In this document: one piece after another, positions 24,749 to 35,829 of the stretch | How the letters are laid out: each line of letters opens with the position of its first letter | Numbering within the stretch: the first letter of the stretch is position 1 | DNA from: RDXT01 sp033765305 | GTDB taxonomy: Bacteria; Bacteroidota; Bacteroidia; J057 | Assembly (NCBI GenBank): GCA_033765305.1 | Contig: JANRID010000028.1 | Location: 40,060-104,059, forward strand | Length of the DNA stretch: 64,000 nucleotides | Direction: 5' to 3' | Notes under the pieces: generated by a model | Database searches by the model: none | What the model was told of the DNA's origin: nothing | The model's input: the letters and a program-made list of their open reading frames with translations, nothing else | Position numbers and translations under genes: made by a program

Positions 24749-27700
24749 ATGAAACGCCTGCTGAGCATTCCGCTGCTGTTGCTGCTCTTTATGGTTGGAC
24801 GGATGGATCAGGCGCAGGCGACTCACATCGTCGGCGCAGAACTGATCTATGAATGTATCAATTCGACCACCAATACGTACCGGCTCCGCCTGAAGCTGTA
24901 CCGCGACTGCACGCCGGCCAGCATGGCCGACTTCGACCTGAATATTTCCCTGTTCATCTTCAACGGCGCGACCGGGGGAATTGTCCAGACGCTCAACATT
25001 CCGGTGCCGAACAACACCCCGCAGATCCAGCCCGAGGACTGGGGGCCCTGCGTGGCCCAGATTCCCAATATCTGCGTCGAAGAGGGGATTTATCAGGCCA
25101 ATGTGACCCTGCCGCCCAACCCCTCGGGCTATCTGCTCGCCTGGGCCCGCTGCTGCCGCAACGCCGCCATCACCAACCTGGCCAATCCGCTCGGCGAAGG
25201 CATTACCTTCCTCGCCCGCATCCCGGGCAGCAACGAAGCCCAGTGCAACAACATGGCCACCTTCGACCAGGTGCCGCCCATCTTCCTGTGCGTCAATCAG
25301 CCCTTCGCCTTCGACCACTCCGCCACCGATGTGGACGGCGACTCGCTGGTATATGCGGTTACCAATCCCTACACCGGCATCAACTTCCAGGGCCTCGGCG
25401 CCGGCAACCCCCAGCTCGGCGGCAACCAGCCGGTCGTGGATCCCTTCAACAATCCCATGGGCGCTCCGCCTTATAATAATGTCGTCTTTGCGCCAGGCTT
25501 CAATTTTGCCGACCCCTTCGGCTCCGGAAATTTCACCATCGACCCGCAGACGGGCTTTATCACCGTTACCCCTACCCAGACCGGGATTTTCGTCTTTTCC
25601 ATCTCCGCCTTCGAATACCGAAACGGCATCCTGCTGACCGAAAACCGGCGCGACTTCCAGATCCACGTAATCCCCTGTCTCGACCAGGGGGTGCCGCCTA
25701 CCATCGAGCATGATCTCAGCGGCCTCAATTTCCTCAACGACACCATCTTCGTGCAGGCCGGCACGCCCTTCTGCTACGATGTCACCATCCAGGACAGCAT
25801 TCCCTCCGACACCCTTACGGCCTATACCGTGAGCGCTGCCTTCGGAAACGGCAACTTCTTCCCGCCTGCGGCAGCCTTCACCTTCTCCGGCATCAATCCG
25901 ATTCAGGGCCAGGTCTGCTGGACTCCTGCCTGCCAGTACAACAACCAGCTCGTGCCGCTCATCGTGGGGGCCCGCGACGTAGGCGACTGCGAGAACATTT
26001 CCGACGTGTTCGATACCGTCTGGGTGAAAATCAGCATCCCCCCCAACGATCCTCCGCTCATTATCCCCAGCTACACCGGACTGGTGACCAGCGGCGATAC
26101 CATCACGGTGACTGCCGGACAGGCATTCTGCTACACGGCCACTTTCACCGACCCCAATCCGGGCACCGTGCTGACTGCTTTCCCGCTCAGCCCGGTATTC
26201 AGCGGTTCGGGCGGTGCTACCTTTACGATCGTTCCGGGCTCCAGCCCGCTCCAGGCCCAGATCTGCTGGCAGCCCGGCTGCAGCTTCGCCGGCCAGCTGA
26301 TCGAAATGCGGATCGGGGTGAGCGATCAGAGCCTCTGCAATGTGGGGTCGCAGACACAGTACCGGACCTTCATCCGGATTGTGCCGCCGCCCAACGCGCC
26401 GCCGGTCCTGACTGCCAACCTCAGCGGCACGACCTTCAGCAACGACACCATTTTCGTCGATGCGCTTCAGAATCTGTGCTTTACCCTCACTGGCACCGAT
26501 CCCGATGGCGCCCCCCTGACGCTGACGCCCCTCGGCACCATCTTCAGCGGGCCCGGCGCCCCGACCGTGGCCATCACCGGCAACAACCCCCTCCAGGCCC
26601 AGGTCTGCTGGCAGCCCGGCTGTCAGTATGAAAATCAGACGGTTCCGCTCATCTTCCGGCTGCGCGACCAGGGCCAGTGCGCCAGCGTAGGCGAAGATTT
26701 CGACACGGTCTATGTCCGGGTACGGGTGCCGCAGAACGCGCCGCCGGTCATCAGCTCCAACCTCAGCGGCAATACGGTCTCCGGCGATACGATCATCGTC
26801 ATCGCCGATCAGGGCTTGTGCTATACCTTTACCGCCACCGACCCCAACGGCCAGGATCTGCTCACGGCTGCGCCCCTGAGCCCGATCTTCAGCCAGCCCA
26901 ACGGCCCTACGTTCACGGTCTCCGGCTCCAATCCCGTCCAGGGCCAGGTCTGCTGGCAGCCCGGCTGCGATTTTGCCGGCCAGACCATCCCGCTCGTGCT
27001 CCGCGTCCAGGACAATGGCGCCTGCTCCAGCGCCCAGTCCGACCGGGATACGGTGTATATCCGAATCGCCGTGCCAGCCAATGATCCGCCGACGATTACG
27101 CCGAATCTCACCGGCCTGAATTTCAATCAGGATACCATCTTTGCCGATGCGACGGAGAACTTCTGCTTTCAGGTTGTCTTCTCCGACCCCAACAGCGCCG
27201 ATACCCTCATTGCCGAGGCCATCGGGGCAGTCTTCAGCGGCGCCAATCCCGCCTCCTTCTCGGTGCTGGGCGTGAATCCGCTCATCGCGCAGGTCTGCTG
27301 GACCCCCGACTGTGCCAATGAAGGCCAGACCATTCCGTTCATTTTCCGCACCGAGGACAATGGCCGCTGCGACAATATCCTCGATGCCTTCGATACGGTA
27401 TTCGTCAAAATCAGCGATCCCCAGACCGTGGCGCCCATCGTGGACAGCGACCTGAGCGGCAATGTATTCCAGGGCGATACCATTCTGCTCGAAACCGGCG
27501 GCAGCGGCTGCTACGAGTTTTACATCGCCGACCAGACGCCTGGCAACGGGGTTGCCTACGAACATGAATTTCAGCAGCTGCTGGGTGCCAACCTGGTGGT
27601 AGGCTCCGTCACGACCATCACCCGCAACGACTCCATCCTGGGCCGGGTCTGTTTCGAGACCGACTGCTCCAATGGCGGCAGCTATTACCGCAGCATCGTC

Positions 27701-30067
27701 ATCGGACGGGACAAGGAAACCTGCCCGCCCTTCAAGGAAGCGCGGGATACCGTGATCATCAAGGTCAATACCAGCTTCATGTCCTTCGCCGGGCGGGATA
27801 CAGCCTTCTGCGAAGGCGGCGGCGGGGTGCAGCTGAATGTGACGCCCATCGGCGGCGTACAGCCTTATTATTATCAGTGGTACTGTGACAACCCCGGCAA
27901 CTGCGGCTTCACCAGCGGCAACAGCAACATTGCCGACCCCATCGCCAACCCGACGGAAACGACGACCTACTACGTGCAGGTCACCGATTTCAATGGCTGT
28001 ACGAGCGAGATCGACGACATCACGGTAAAGGTGGACAAGCTGCCCATCGTGGATGCGGGGCCGGATCAGGCGATCTGCGAAGGCAGCCTGGGCACCGGCC
28101 TGCAGTGCACCATCGTCAATGCGCAGGAAGCGCCGGGGCCGTACACCTACACGTGGTTTCCCAGTGCAGGCCTCAGCAGTGCCAATTCGCCCAATCCCTT
28201 CGCACGCCCGGACACGACGACCATCTACACCGTCATTGTAACGGCAGGCAACGGCTGCTCCAGCCGCAATACCACCCTGGATACCCTCAGCACGGTGATC
28301 GTGACGGTGAAAGAGCGGCCCATCGTGAATGCAGGCCGCGATACCGCCATCTGCCTCGGCGGAACCACCCAGCTGCTGGCCTTCGCCGAAAAAGCCGGGC
28401 CGGACTATACCTACATCTGGACACCCTCCGTGGGGCTCAGCGACTCCAGCGCACAGACCCCCATCGCCAGCCCGCCGCTTACGACGACCTTTTTCGTCGT
28501 CGCATGGTCCAATGGCTGCCCCAGCGTGGCGGATTCCATGACGCTGACTGTCAGGACCATTCCGACCCTGGAAGCGCCGCAGGCGTATGAAGCCTGCGCG
28601 GGCGACTCGGTGCAGCTGAGCACGACTGCCGGCGGCGATCCGCTGGCCTCGGGCTATTCTTTTGTGTGGACCCCTGCTGCCGGGCTCAGCAATCCCTTCA
28701 TTCCCAATCCCAAGGCAGCGCCGGATCAGACGACGGTGTACCGGGTGCGGGCCAGTTCCGACTTCGGCTGCGGCAGCGACGAGGCCTCCATCGTGCTGAA
28801 CATCCTGCCCAAGCCCATTCCCAATGCCGGCCAGGATACGGCCCTCTGCCGGGGCGACACCCTGCGGCTGAATGCCACCCATGTGATGGCCGGCGGCGCC
28901 CCCAATTTCCCGGTCTTCTACACCTGGAGCCCGGCGGAAGCCTTGTCCAGCGCATTCGTAGCGGATCCGCTTGCCAGTCCGGTCCGCACCACGCTGTACA
29001 CGGTCCGCACGTCCAGCGGCGCCTGCGCTGCCGAAGACCAGATCCTGATCACGGTGCAGGCCCCGGTTTCGGTCGCCATCAGCGCCGACACCTTCCGCCT
29101 CTGCTCCGGCGACTCGGTGCAGCTCCGGGCGGCCGGCGGCAATGGCAACGGGCAGTTTGCCTGGACCCCGGCAGCCGGGCTCGACGACCCCAGCCGCGCA
29201 GCGCCCTGGGCCAGCCCCGATACCACGACCACCTATACCGTGCTGCTGACCGAAGGCGTCTGCGAAGCGCAGGATGCCTTCCGCATCGAAGTGCGGCCTA
29301 CGCCGGTCATCGACTATTTCGCCTCCCAGGAGAGCGGATGCGAGGTCCTGACGGTCAATTTCCTGGAAAATATTGCCCTGCCGGTTGCCTCCTTCATCTG
29401 GGACTTCGGCGACGGATCGCCCCTGAGCAACGATCCCGACCCTACCCATACCTTCAGCGAGCCCGGCGTGTATCCGGTGCGGCTGACGGCGACCTCGCCG
29501 GGCGGCTGCAGCGCCAGTGCCGTCGTGCGGCAGGTGACGGTAACGGCGCGCGGCGAAGCCGCGATCGCTGCCAGCCCGGCTTCGCCGGAGCCGGTGCTCC
29601 TGCCCGATGCCGCCGTGCAGTTCAGCAGCAACAGCAGCGGCGCCACCGCTTGGTTCTGGGACTTCGGCGACGGCGGCTATTCCGATGAGGCCAATCCGCT
29701 CCATGTCTACCAGCAGGCCGGCAGCTATACCGTCACCCTTATCATCACCGATGCAGGCGGCTGCATCGACACGGCCCGGTATGCGCCGGTGGTGATCGCC
29801 ATTCCGGATCTCTTCATCCCGAATGTATTCTCCCCCAACGAAGACGGCGTAAACGACCGCTTCTGGGTGGAATACACCGGCAAGGACCGCTTCAGCCTCC
29901 AGGTGTTCGACCGCTGGGGCCGCAAGATGTTCGGGGAAGAAGCCAATGCTGCGAATAGCTGGGATGGCCGGACGCCGGAAGGCGGCCCTGCCGAGGTCGG
30001 GGTGTATTATTACGTCCTCCAGATCGGCGAACAGCGGTTCACCGGCAACGTGACCCTGCTGCGCTGA
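24749..30067 (+). CDS. Giant repeat protein with PKD domains and CHU_C (T9SS type B) C-terminal domain
   Basis: 1772 residues from the ATG at 24749. A signal peptide (1-28) precedes a first domain (30-310) starting THIVGAELIYECINS, seen in many Bacteroidota surface proteins. Six repeats of about 115 residues follow (about 314-1010); the typical unit runs from NLSGxxFxxDTIFV to DTVYVRI and contains QVCWQPGC; unit 6 is degenerate. Six Ig-like modules of about 85 residues come next (AGxDTAICxG to TTTYTV), then two PKD domains (WDFGDG). The final 85 residues, NVFSPNEDGVNDRFW to GNVTLL, are the gliding-associated C-terminal domain recognised by T9SS. Likely a secreted adhesin. Confidence 0.93.
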   Translation: MKRLLSIPLLLLLFMVGRMDQAQATHIVGAELIYECINSTTNTYRLRLKLYRDCTPASMADFDLNISLFIFNGATGGIVQTLNIPVPNNTPQIQPEDWGPCVAQIPNICVEEGIYQANVTLPPNPSGYLLAWARCCRNAAITNLANPLGEGITFLARIPGSNEAQCNNMATFDQVPPIFLCVNQPFAFDHSATDVDGDSLVYAVTNPYTGINFQGLGAGNPQLGGNQPVVDPFNNPMGAPPYNNVVFAPGFNFADPFGSGNFTIDPQTGFITVTPTQTGIFVFSISAFEYRNGILLTENRRDFQIHVIPCLDQGVPPTIEHDLSGLNFLNDTIFVQAGTPFCYDVTIQDSIPSDTLTAYTVSAAFGNGNFFPPAAAFTFSGINPIQGQVCWTPACQYNNQLVPLIVGARDVGDCENISDVFDTVWVKISIPPNDPPLIIPSYTGLVTSGDTITVTAGQAFCYTATFTDPNPGTVLTAFPLSPVFSGSGGATFTIVPGSSPLQAQICWQPGCSFAGQLIEMRIGVSDQSLCNVGSQTQYRTFIRIVPPPNAPPVLTANLSGTTFSNDTIFVDALQNLCFTLTGTDPDGAPLTLTPLGTIFSGPGAPTVAITGNNPLQAQVCWQPGCQYENQTVPLIFRLRDQGQCASVGEDFDTVYVRVRVPQNAPPVISSNLSGNTVSGDTIIVIADQGLCYTFTATDPNGQDLLTAAPLSPIFSQPNGPTFTVSGSNPVQGQVCWQPGCDFAGQTIPLVLRVQDNGACSSAQSDRDTVYIRIAVPANDPPTITPNLTGLNFNQDTIFADATENFCFQVVFSDPNSADTLIAEAIGAVFSGANPASFSVLGVNPLIAQVCWTPDCANEGQTIPFIFRTEDNGRCDNILDAFDTVFVKISDPQTVAPIVDSDLSGNVFQGDTILLETGGSGCYEFYIADQTPGNGVAYEHEFQQLLGANLVVGSVTTITRNDSILGRVCFETDCSNGGSYYRSIVIGRDKETCPPFKEARDTVIIKVNTSFMSFAGRDTAFCEGGGGVQLNVTPIGGVQPYYYQWYCDNPGNCGFTSGNSNIADPIANPTETTTYYVQVTDFNGCTSEIDDITVKVDKLPIVDAGPDQAICEGSLGTGLQCTIVNAQEAPGPYTYTWFPSAGLSSANSPNPFARPDTTTIYTVIVTAGNGCSSRNTTLDTLSTVIVTVKERPIVNAGRDTAICLGGTTQLLAFAEKAGPDYTYIWTPSVGLSDSSAQTPIASPPLTTTFFVVAWSNGCPSVADSMTLTVRTIPTLEAPQAYEACAGDSVQLSTTAGGDPLASGYSFVWTPAAGLSNPFIPNPKAAPDQTTVYRVRASSDFGCGSDEASIVLNILPKPIPNAGQDTALCRGDTLRLNATHVMAGGAPNFPVFYTWSPAEALSSAFVADPLASPVRTTLYTVRTSSGACAAEDQILITVQAPVSVAISADTFRLCSGDSVQLRAAGGNGNGQFAWTPAAGLDDPSRAAPWASPDTTTTYTVLLTEGVCEAQDAFRIEVRPTPVIDYFASQESGCEVLTVNFLENIALPVASFIWDFGDGSPLSNDPDPTHTFSEPGVYPVRLTATSPGGCSASAVVRQVTVTARGEAAIAASPASPEPVLLPDAAVQFSSNSSGATAWFWDFGDGGYSDEANPLHVYQQAGSYTVTLIITDAGGCIDTARYAPVVIAIPDLFIPNVFSPNEDGVNDRFWVEYTGKDRFSLQVFDRWGRKMFGEEANAANSWDGRTPEGGPAEVGVYYYVLQIGEQRFTGNVTLLR

Positions 30068-30157
30068 GGCGCAGCGCCGGAAGGGCGGGCAGGATGCGGA
30101 AATCTGCGCGGCAGTGTGCCGCCATTGCCGTATCTTGCCCGCCAAATCCGTTCTCCC

Positions 30158-31036
30158 ATGAAAGGCATCATCCTCGCAGGCGGTTCGGGCACCCGCCTGC
30201 ATCCGCTCACCATCGCAGTCAGCAAGCAGCTGATGCCGGTGTACGACAAGCCGATGATTTACTACCCGCTTTCCACCCTGATGGCGGCGGGCATCCGGGA
30301 TATTCTGATCATTTCCACGCCTAAAGACCTGCCGCTCTTCCGCCACCTGCTTGGCAGCGGCGAATCGCTGGGGATGCAGTTCGAGTATGCGGTGCAGGAG
30401 CGGCCTGAAGGCCTGGCCCAGGCCTTTATCATCGGAGCGCCGTTCATTGGCACAGAACATGCCGCCCTGATCCTGGGGGACAATGTCTTCTACGGAGAAG
30501 ACCTCAACCGCACCCTGTTCCAGGCCCGCCAAACGGTGGAGACCTCCGGCGGCGGGGTCGTCTTTGCTTATCACGTCTCCAATCCGCAGGCCTACGGCGT
30601 CGTCGCTTTCGATGCGCAGGGCCGGGCCGTCTCTATTGAGGAAAAACCGGAAAAACCCAAATCCTCCTTTGCCGTGCCGGGGGTGTATTTTTACGACAAC
30701 AGCGTCCTTGAAATCGCCCGGAACCTGAAGCCTTCGCGCCGGGGCGAGCTCGAGATCACGGATGTCAACCAGACCTACCTGGACCGGGGGGCGCTGCGGG
30801 TGCAGACCCTGGGCCGCGGCACTGCCTGGCTGGATACCGGCACCTTCGAATCCCTGATGGATGCGGGCAATTTCGTGCAGATCATCGAGGCCCGGCAGGG
30901 GCTTAAAATCGGCTGTATCGAGGAGACTGCGTACCGGATGGGGTATATCGGCGCGGAGCAGCTCCGCGCCCTGGCGGCGCCGCTGATCAAAAGCGGCTAC
31001 GGTGCCTACCTCATGCGCGTCCTCGAACAGGGCTGA
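30158..31036 (+). CDS. rfbA: Glucose-1-phosphate thymidylyltransferase
   Basis: 292 residues from the ATG at 30158 (MKGIILAGGSGTRLHPLT). The nucleotide-binding signature GGSGTRLHPLT, the KQLMPVYDKPMIYYPLSTLM segment, the metal-site LGDNVFYG and YGVVAFDAQG followed by SIEEKPEKPKS are all intact. It makes dTDP-glucose for dTDP-rhamnose and other deoxysugars of surface polysaccharides. The remaining rfbBCD genes are not next to it, which is unusual but not rare. Confidence 0.95.
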   Translation: MKGIILAGGSGTRLHPLTIAVSKQLMPVYDKPMIYYPLSTLMAAGIRDILIISTPKDLPLFRHLLGSGESLGMQFEYAVQERPEGLAQAFIIGAPFIGTEHAALILGDNVFYGEDLNRTLFQARQTVETSGGGVVFAYHVSNPQAYGVVAFDAQGRAVSIEEKPEKPKSSFAVPGVYFYDNSVLEIARNLKPSRRGELEITDVNQTYLDRGALRVQTLGRGTAWLDTGTFESLMDAGNFVQIIEARQGLKIGCIEETAYRMGYIGAEQLRALAAPLIKSGYGAYLMRVLEQG

Positions 31037-31140
31037 GCCTGTCTGCGCCCGTTGGATATTGCCGGATAAATATGGACTTTTGCATACCTGTCCCGCGCAG
31101 CCTGCCGGGGCATTCAGAATCCGTTATCCCTTTGAACCAC

Positions 31141-32139
31141 ATGAAGATCCGGGCAAAGATCACGGCAGTCGGCGGGTATGTGCCGGAAAAGGTGCTCACC
31201 AACGCCGATATCGAACAGATGGTGGACACCAACAGCCAGTGGATCCGGGAGCGCACCGGCATCGAGGAGCGCCACATCCTCGAAGCAGGCCGCGGCACTT
31301 CCGACATGGCCGTGGAGGCTATCCGCGACCTGCTGAAGCGCAGCGCCTGCGCACCGGAAGATATCGAGCTGATCATCTGCGCGACGGTCTCGCCGGACCA
31401 TGTGTATCCGGCCACCGCCAACCTCATCGCCGATAAAATCGGCGCACGCCGGGCCTGGAGCTTCGACATGAACGCGGCCTGCGCCGGCTTTCTCTTCGCC
31501 CTGCGCACCGGCTCCCAGTTTATCGAGAGCGGCATGCACCGCAAGGTGCTGGTGGTAGGCGCCGATACGATGAGCATCCGCGTGGACTACGAAGACCGGA
31601 ATACCTGCATCCTCTTCGGCGACGGTGCCGGCGCCGTACTGCTGGAGCCTGACACGGAAGGCTATGGCGTAATCGACTCCGAATTTGCCGTCGACGGCAG
31701 CGGCTGCCAGTACCTGCAGCAGAAGGCTGGCGGCAGCCGATACCCTGCCAGCGTATTCAACTTCCGGAACCGCGAGCATTTCGTGCATCAGGAAGGCGCT
31801 ACGGTCTATAAATTTGCCGTACGCGGCATGGCCGACATTACCGAGGAGGTCATGAAGCGCAATCAGCTGACGGGCGACGATGTCGCCTTTCTGGTGCCGC
31901 ATCAGGCCAACAAGCGCATCATCGACGCGACGGCCCAGCGGGCCGGCCTGCCGCCGGAAAAGGTGATGGTCAACATTCAGCGCTACGGCAACACCACCTG
32001 CGCCACGATCCCGCTGTGCCTCTGGGAATGGGAGAAGCAGCTCAAAAAAGGGGACAACCTCATGCTGGCCGCCTTCGGCGGCGGATTTGCCTGGGGCTCC
32101 ATCTACCTGCGCTGGGCTTACGACGGCGCGGCTGCATGA
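31141..32139 (+). CDS. fabH: Beta-ketoacyl-ACP synthase III
   Basis: 332 residues from the ATG at 31141. The catalytic triad is visible: Cys114 in NAACAGFLF, His in VPHQANKRI and Asn in RYGNTTCATIP. DTNSQWIRERTGIEERHI is a strong family marker. It condenses acetyl-CoA with malonyl-ACP to start fatty-acid elongation. Unlike many genomes it is not next to plsX or rpmF. Its stop overlaps the start of the following lipoprotein (ATGA), so the two are probably translated together. Confidence 0.96.
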   Translation: MKIRAKITAVGGYVPEKVLTNADIEQMVDTNSQWIRERTGIEERHILEAGRGTSDMAVEAIRDLLKRSACAPEDIELIICATVSPDHVYPATANLIADKIGARRAWSFDMNAACAGFLFALRTGSQFIESGMHRKVLVVGADTMSIRVDYEDRNTCILFGDGAGAVLLEPDTEGYGVIDSEFAVDGSGCQYLQQKAGGSRYPASVFNFRNREHFVHQEGATVYKFAVRGMADITEEVMKRNQLTGDDVAFLVPHQANKRIIDATAQRAGLPPEKVMVNIQRYGNTTCATIPLCLWEWEKQLKKGDNLMLAAFGGGFAWGSIYLRWAYDGAAA

Positions 32140-33083
32140 TCCGCCTGGCCGCACTGCTGCTGCTGGGGCTGGCAGGCCTGCCGGGCTGCCGCTTCGACGA
32201 CGATGATGCCTACCGGATCCGCACCCGGACCAGCCTGCTGCTGGTCCGCGACAGCGCGGGCATGCTCGGCCTCTGGCGTCTGGCTGACGGCGCCGCCGAT
32301 TCTGCCTGGGAGCGGACGCTGGGACTCGAAACGGGCGCCCTGCGGGGCGCCGACGCCGCAGCCGGCCGCTGCTGGCTCGCCGACGGGCCGGGCGGCCGGA
32401 TGCTGGAAGCCGATCTGGTTGCGGAAACAGTCCTGCGCACCTATCCCATGCGCAATCCAGGCCTTGTCTGCGCCGGCGAGCGCTATCTGCTCTGTGCGGA
32501 CACCAGCCAGGCCCGGCTGATCTGGTACCGCATGGGCCGCAGCGACAGCACCGGCCGGGCAGCGCCGGCCAAGCCGCGGATCATCCGCTACCACGCAGGC
32601 AAGTTTTTCGTCGCCTTTCACGACGGCCAGCTGGGGGTGTACCACGAGCAAGCCCTCGCGCCGCTTTACATCGACACCCTCGAATCGCCTGCCCTGGACC
32701 TGCAATGGGACGGCGTGCGCTATCTGGTGGCCCGGATCGACCGGGGCAGCCGCCGCTTCGAGGCGCGGATGAGCTATTCAACGAACAGGCTGGAGCCTCA
32801 GTTGCAGGAGATCAGCGCGAGCAAAATCCGCTATACGCCCTTCCGCCGGACCGAGTACGGCGCGGAGTGGCTCACGGCAGTCCGGCTCCAGAACGGGCAG
32901 CTCGATGTGCCCGGCGCACCGGCGGCAGATGATTTCGAAGCCGACTTCCGCGAAGGCGTCCTGTGGATTCAGCGGACAGACACCTTATTCCGCCACGAAA
33001 TCCGGCCCGGAGCTGCCACCCCGGCCGGACTGCTGCGCGGCCGCATGCTTCAAAGCTGGCACGATGCCGGACCAGAATCTTGA
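32136..33083 (+). CDS. Lipoprotein coupled to fabH, unknown function
   Basis: 315 residues starting in the ATGA overlap with fabH. The signal peptide ends in the lipobox GLPGC (Cys at 18), followed by an acidic RFDDDDAYR. The mature domain is made of short strands with recurring patterns such as TSLLLVRDSAGMLGLWRL and KFFVAFHDGQLGVY, which would fit a beta-propeller of about six blades, but no propeller family is recognisable. Function unknown; the coupling with fabH is the only clue. Confidence 0.75.
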   Translation: MIRLAALLLLGLAGLPGCRFDDDDAYRIRTRTSLLLVRDSAGMLGLWRLADGAADSAWERTLGLETGALRGADAAAGRCWLADGPGGRMLEADLVAETVLRTYPMRNPGLVCAGERYLLCADTSQARLIWYRMGRSDSTGRAAPAKPRIIRYHAGKFFVAFHDGQLGVYHEQALAPLYIDTLESPALDLQWDGVRYLVARIDRGSRRFEARMSYSTNRLEPQLQEISASKIRYTPFRRTEYGAEWLTAVRLQNGQLDVPGAPAADDFEADFREGVLWIQRTDTLFRHEIRPGAATPAGLLRGRMLQSWHDAGPES

Positions 33084-33199
33084 TTCAGCATTTTTTGTAA
33101 ATTGCCCCCGCTTTTCCCGGCACCCTTCCGAACAATCACGCCCGGATGCCGGTCTTTGTACGTTACCTCTTACCCTCGCAAGCTCACTCCCCCATTGTC

Positions 33200-33703
33200 A
33201 TGCCTATGGACTTCAAAGAGATACAAGACATCCTCAGGATGGTCAGCAAGACCGACCTCACGGAGGTGGAAATCGAGCAGAAGGATTTCAAGCTGCGCAT
33301 CCGCCGCAAGCTGCCCGAAAACAGCGTGATCTATACCCAGGCCCAGATGCCGGCCCTGCCGGCCCCGCAGCCGGTGCAGTCCGCAGCCCCTGCGCCCATC
33401 GTGGTGGAATCGCGCCCTGCGGCCCAGCCTGAGCCGAGGCCTGCAGCTGACGAGGCTGCGCTGTATCAGGTCAAGTCGCCCATGATCGGCACCCTGTACC
33501 GATCCTCCAGCCCGGATGCGCCCCAGTACGTCAAAGTCGGCGACCGCGTGGAAAAAGGCCAGGTCCTGTGCATCATCGAAGCGATGAAGCTCTTCAACGA
33601 GATCGAATCCGAGGTAGCCGGCAAGGTGGTTAAAATCATGGTCGAAAATGCGCAGCCGGTCGAGTACGACCAGCCGCTGTTCCTGATCGACACCAACGCC
33701 TGA
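33200..33703 (+). CDS. accB: Biotin carboxyl carrier protein of acetyl-CoA carboxylase
   Basis: 167 residues from the ATG at 33200; the ATG at 33206 (MDFKEIQDILRMV) is equally plausible. The layout is classical AccB: an N-terminal helix pair contacting AccC (DLTEVEIEQKDFKLRIRRK), a Pro/Ala-rich linker of about 50 residues and a biotinyl domain with the modification site EAMKLFNEIE. The preceding VKSPMIGTLYRSSSPDAPQY contains the AccB thumb region. The gene is 13 bases upstream of accC. Confidence 0.96.
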   Translation: MPMDFKEIQDILRMVSKTDLTEVEIEQKDFKLRIRRKLPENSVIYTQAQMPALPAPQPVQSAAPAPIVVESRPAAQPEPRPAADEAALYQVKSPMIGTLYRSSSPDAPQYVKVGDRVEKGQVLCIIEAMKLFNEIESEVAGKVVKIMVENAQPVEYDQPLFLIDTNA

Positions 33704-33716
33704 GGAGGGTTTTGCT

Positions 33717-35069
<1,353 letters not shown>

Positions 35070-35101
35070 CCTGCATATCAAAGCATTCCGGATAGATTCA
35101 C

Positions 35102-35134
35102 AGCCCTTGCAGCGTCTGCCGCAAGGGCTTTTTC
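35102..35134 (+). terminator. Rho-independent terminator after accC
   Basis: A 9-base perfect stem, agcccttgc (35102-35110) with gcaagggct (35121-35129), a 10-base loop, and a run of five T directly after. It closes the accB-accC transcript. On the opposite strand there is no T-run, so it should act only on the plus strand. Confidence 0.88.
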
Positions 35135-35141
35135 CTGCCGG

Positions 35142-35816
35142 TCAGGCTTCGCGCGCCAGCAGCTGAGGCAGGTCTTCGCCGTCCAGCCCTTCAAGCGGAA
35201 TCGAAGCCTTGGCGATGCCGAAGGCATCGGGAATGCTGCTGCCGGCGCCCAGCGCATCGTACAAGGCCCGCGAAAAGGCAATGGCGGTATCGTCCGGCAC
35301 AGCGGCGCTCATGCCGATGACGTACGGCACATGCGCGTGCAGGCTCGCCGCCTGCAGAAATGAATGGCAGGCGCAGAGCACCACGCAGCGGATGCCCGGA
35401 AAATGCTGGATCAGCCCGGCGAGCGTTTCCGCCTTCACGATCCGGAGATTGCCTGCCTCATCCTGCAGCGCGATGCCGCCGGCATAGCGCGCCAGGTCAT
35501 CGGCCAGCAGGTCTTCGGGAAACAGCAGATCGCGGTAGCCTGCATCGGCTGCATCGCCGGTCAGGATTCCCTGCTCGCGCTTCATCCGGAACCCATGCCC
35601 GGATACGTGCAGCATAGCAGGCTGCTCGTCGAGCAGCGCCCGGCGCAAGTCCTTGGGGGTCACGGCGAAGCGGGGCTTCAGCGTAAACCGGCTGCGGTAC
35701 CGGGACCTGCGCAGGCTTTCGTCGATTTCGCGGTATTCGACATCCAGGCGGAGCCGGGCGGTCTGGCTGGGATTGGCCGCGATGAAGAGGATGGGGGCTG
35801 GATCGGGCAGGTGCAT
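35142..35816 (-). CDS. Stand-alone CHAT-domain cysteine protease-like protein
   Basis: 224 residues from the ATG at 35816 (a TTG at 35831 is possible). The whole protein is one CHAT domain: the N-terminal PILFIAANPSQTARLRLD, then the AVTPKDLRRALLDEQPAMLH strand, the catalytic His74 in VSGHG and Cys150 in CVVLCACHS. CHAT proteases are caspase-like (clan CD) and usually fused to TPR, WD40 or death-like domains, often as effectors in bacterial immunity such as gasdermin or CRISPR-linked systems. Here no partner domain or obvious substrate is adjacent. It lies just after the porV terminator in the opposite sense of flow, 14 bases from it. Confidence 0.88.
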   Translation of the reverse strand: MHLPDPAPILFIAANPSQTARLRLDVEYREIDESLRRSRYRSRFTLKPRFAVTPKDLRRALLDEQPAMLHVSGHGFRMKREQGILTGDAADAGYRDLLFPEDLLADDLARYAGGIALQDEAGNLRIVKAETLAGLIQHFPGIRCVVLCACHSFLQAASLHAHVPYVIGMSAAVPDDTAIAFSRALYDALGAGSSIPDAFGIAKASIPLEGLDGEDLPQLLAREA

Positions 35817-35829
35817 GGGGCCAAGGTAC

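Noticed and set aside
24719..30574. 1951-codon open frame antisense to the giant repeat protein and rfbA
   Set aside because: The plus strand encodes clear PKD, CHU_C and nucleotidyltransferase domains; the antisense product has no domain-like sequence and is a GC-codon shadow.
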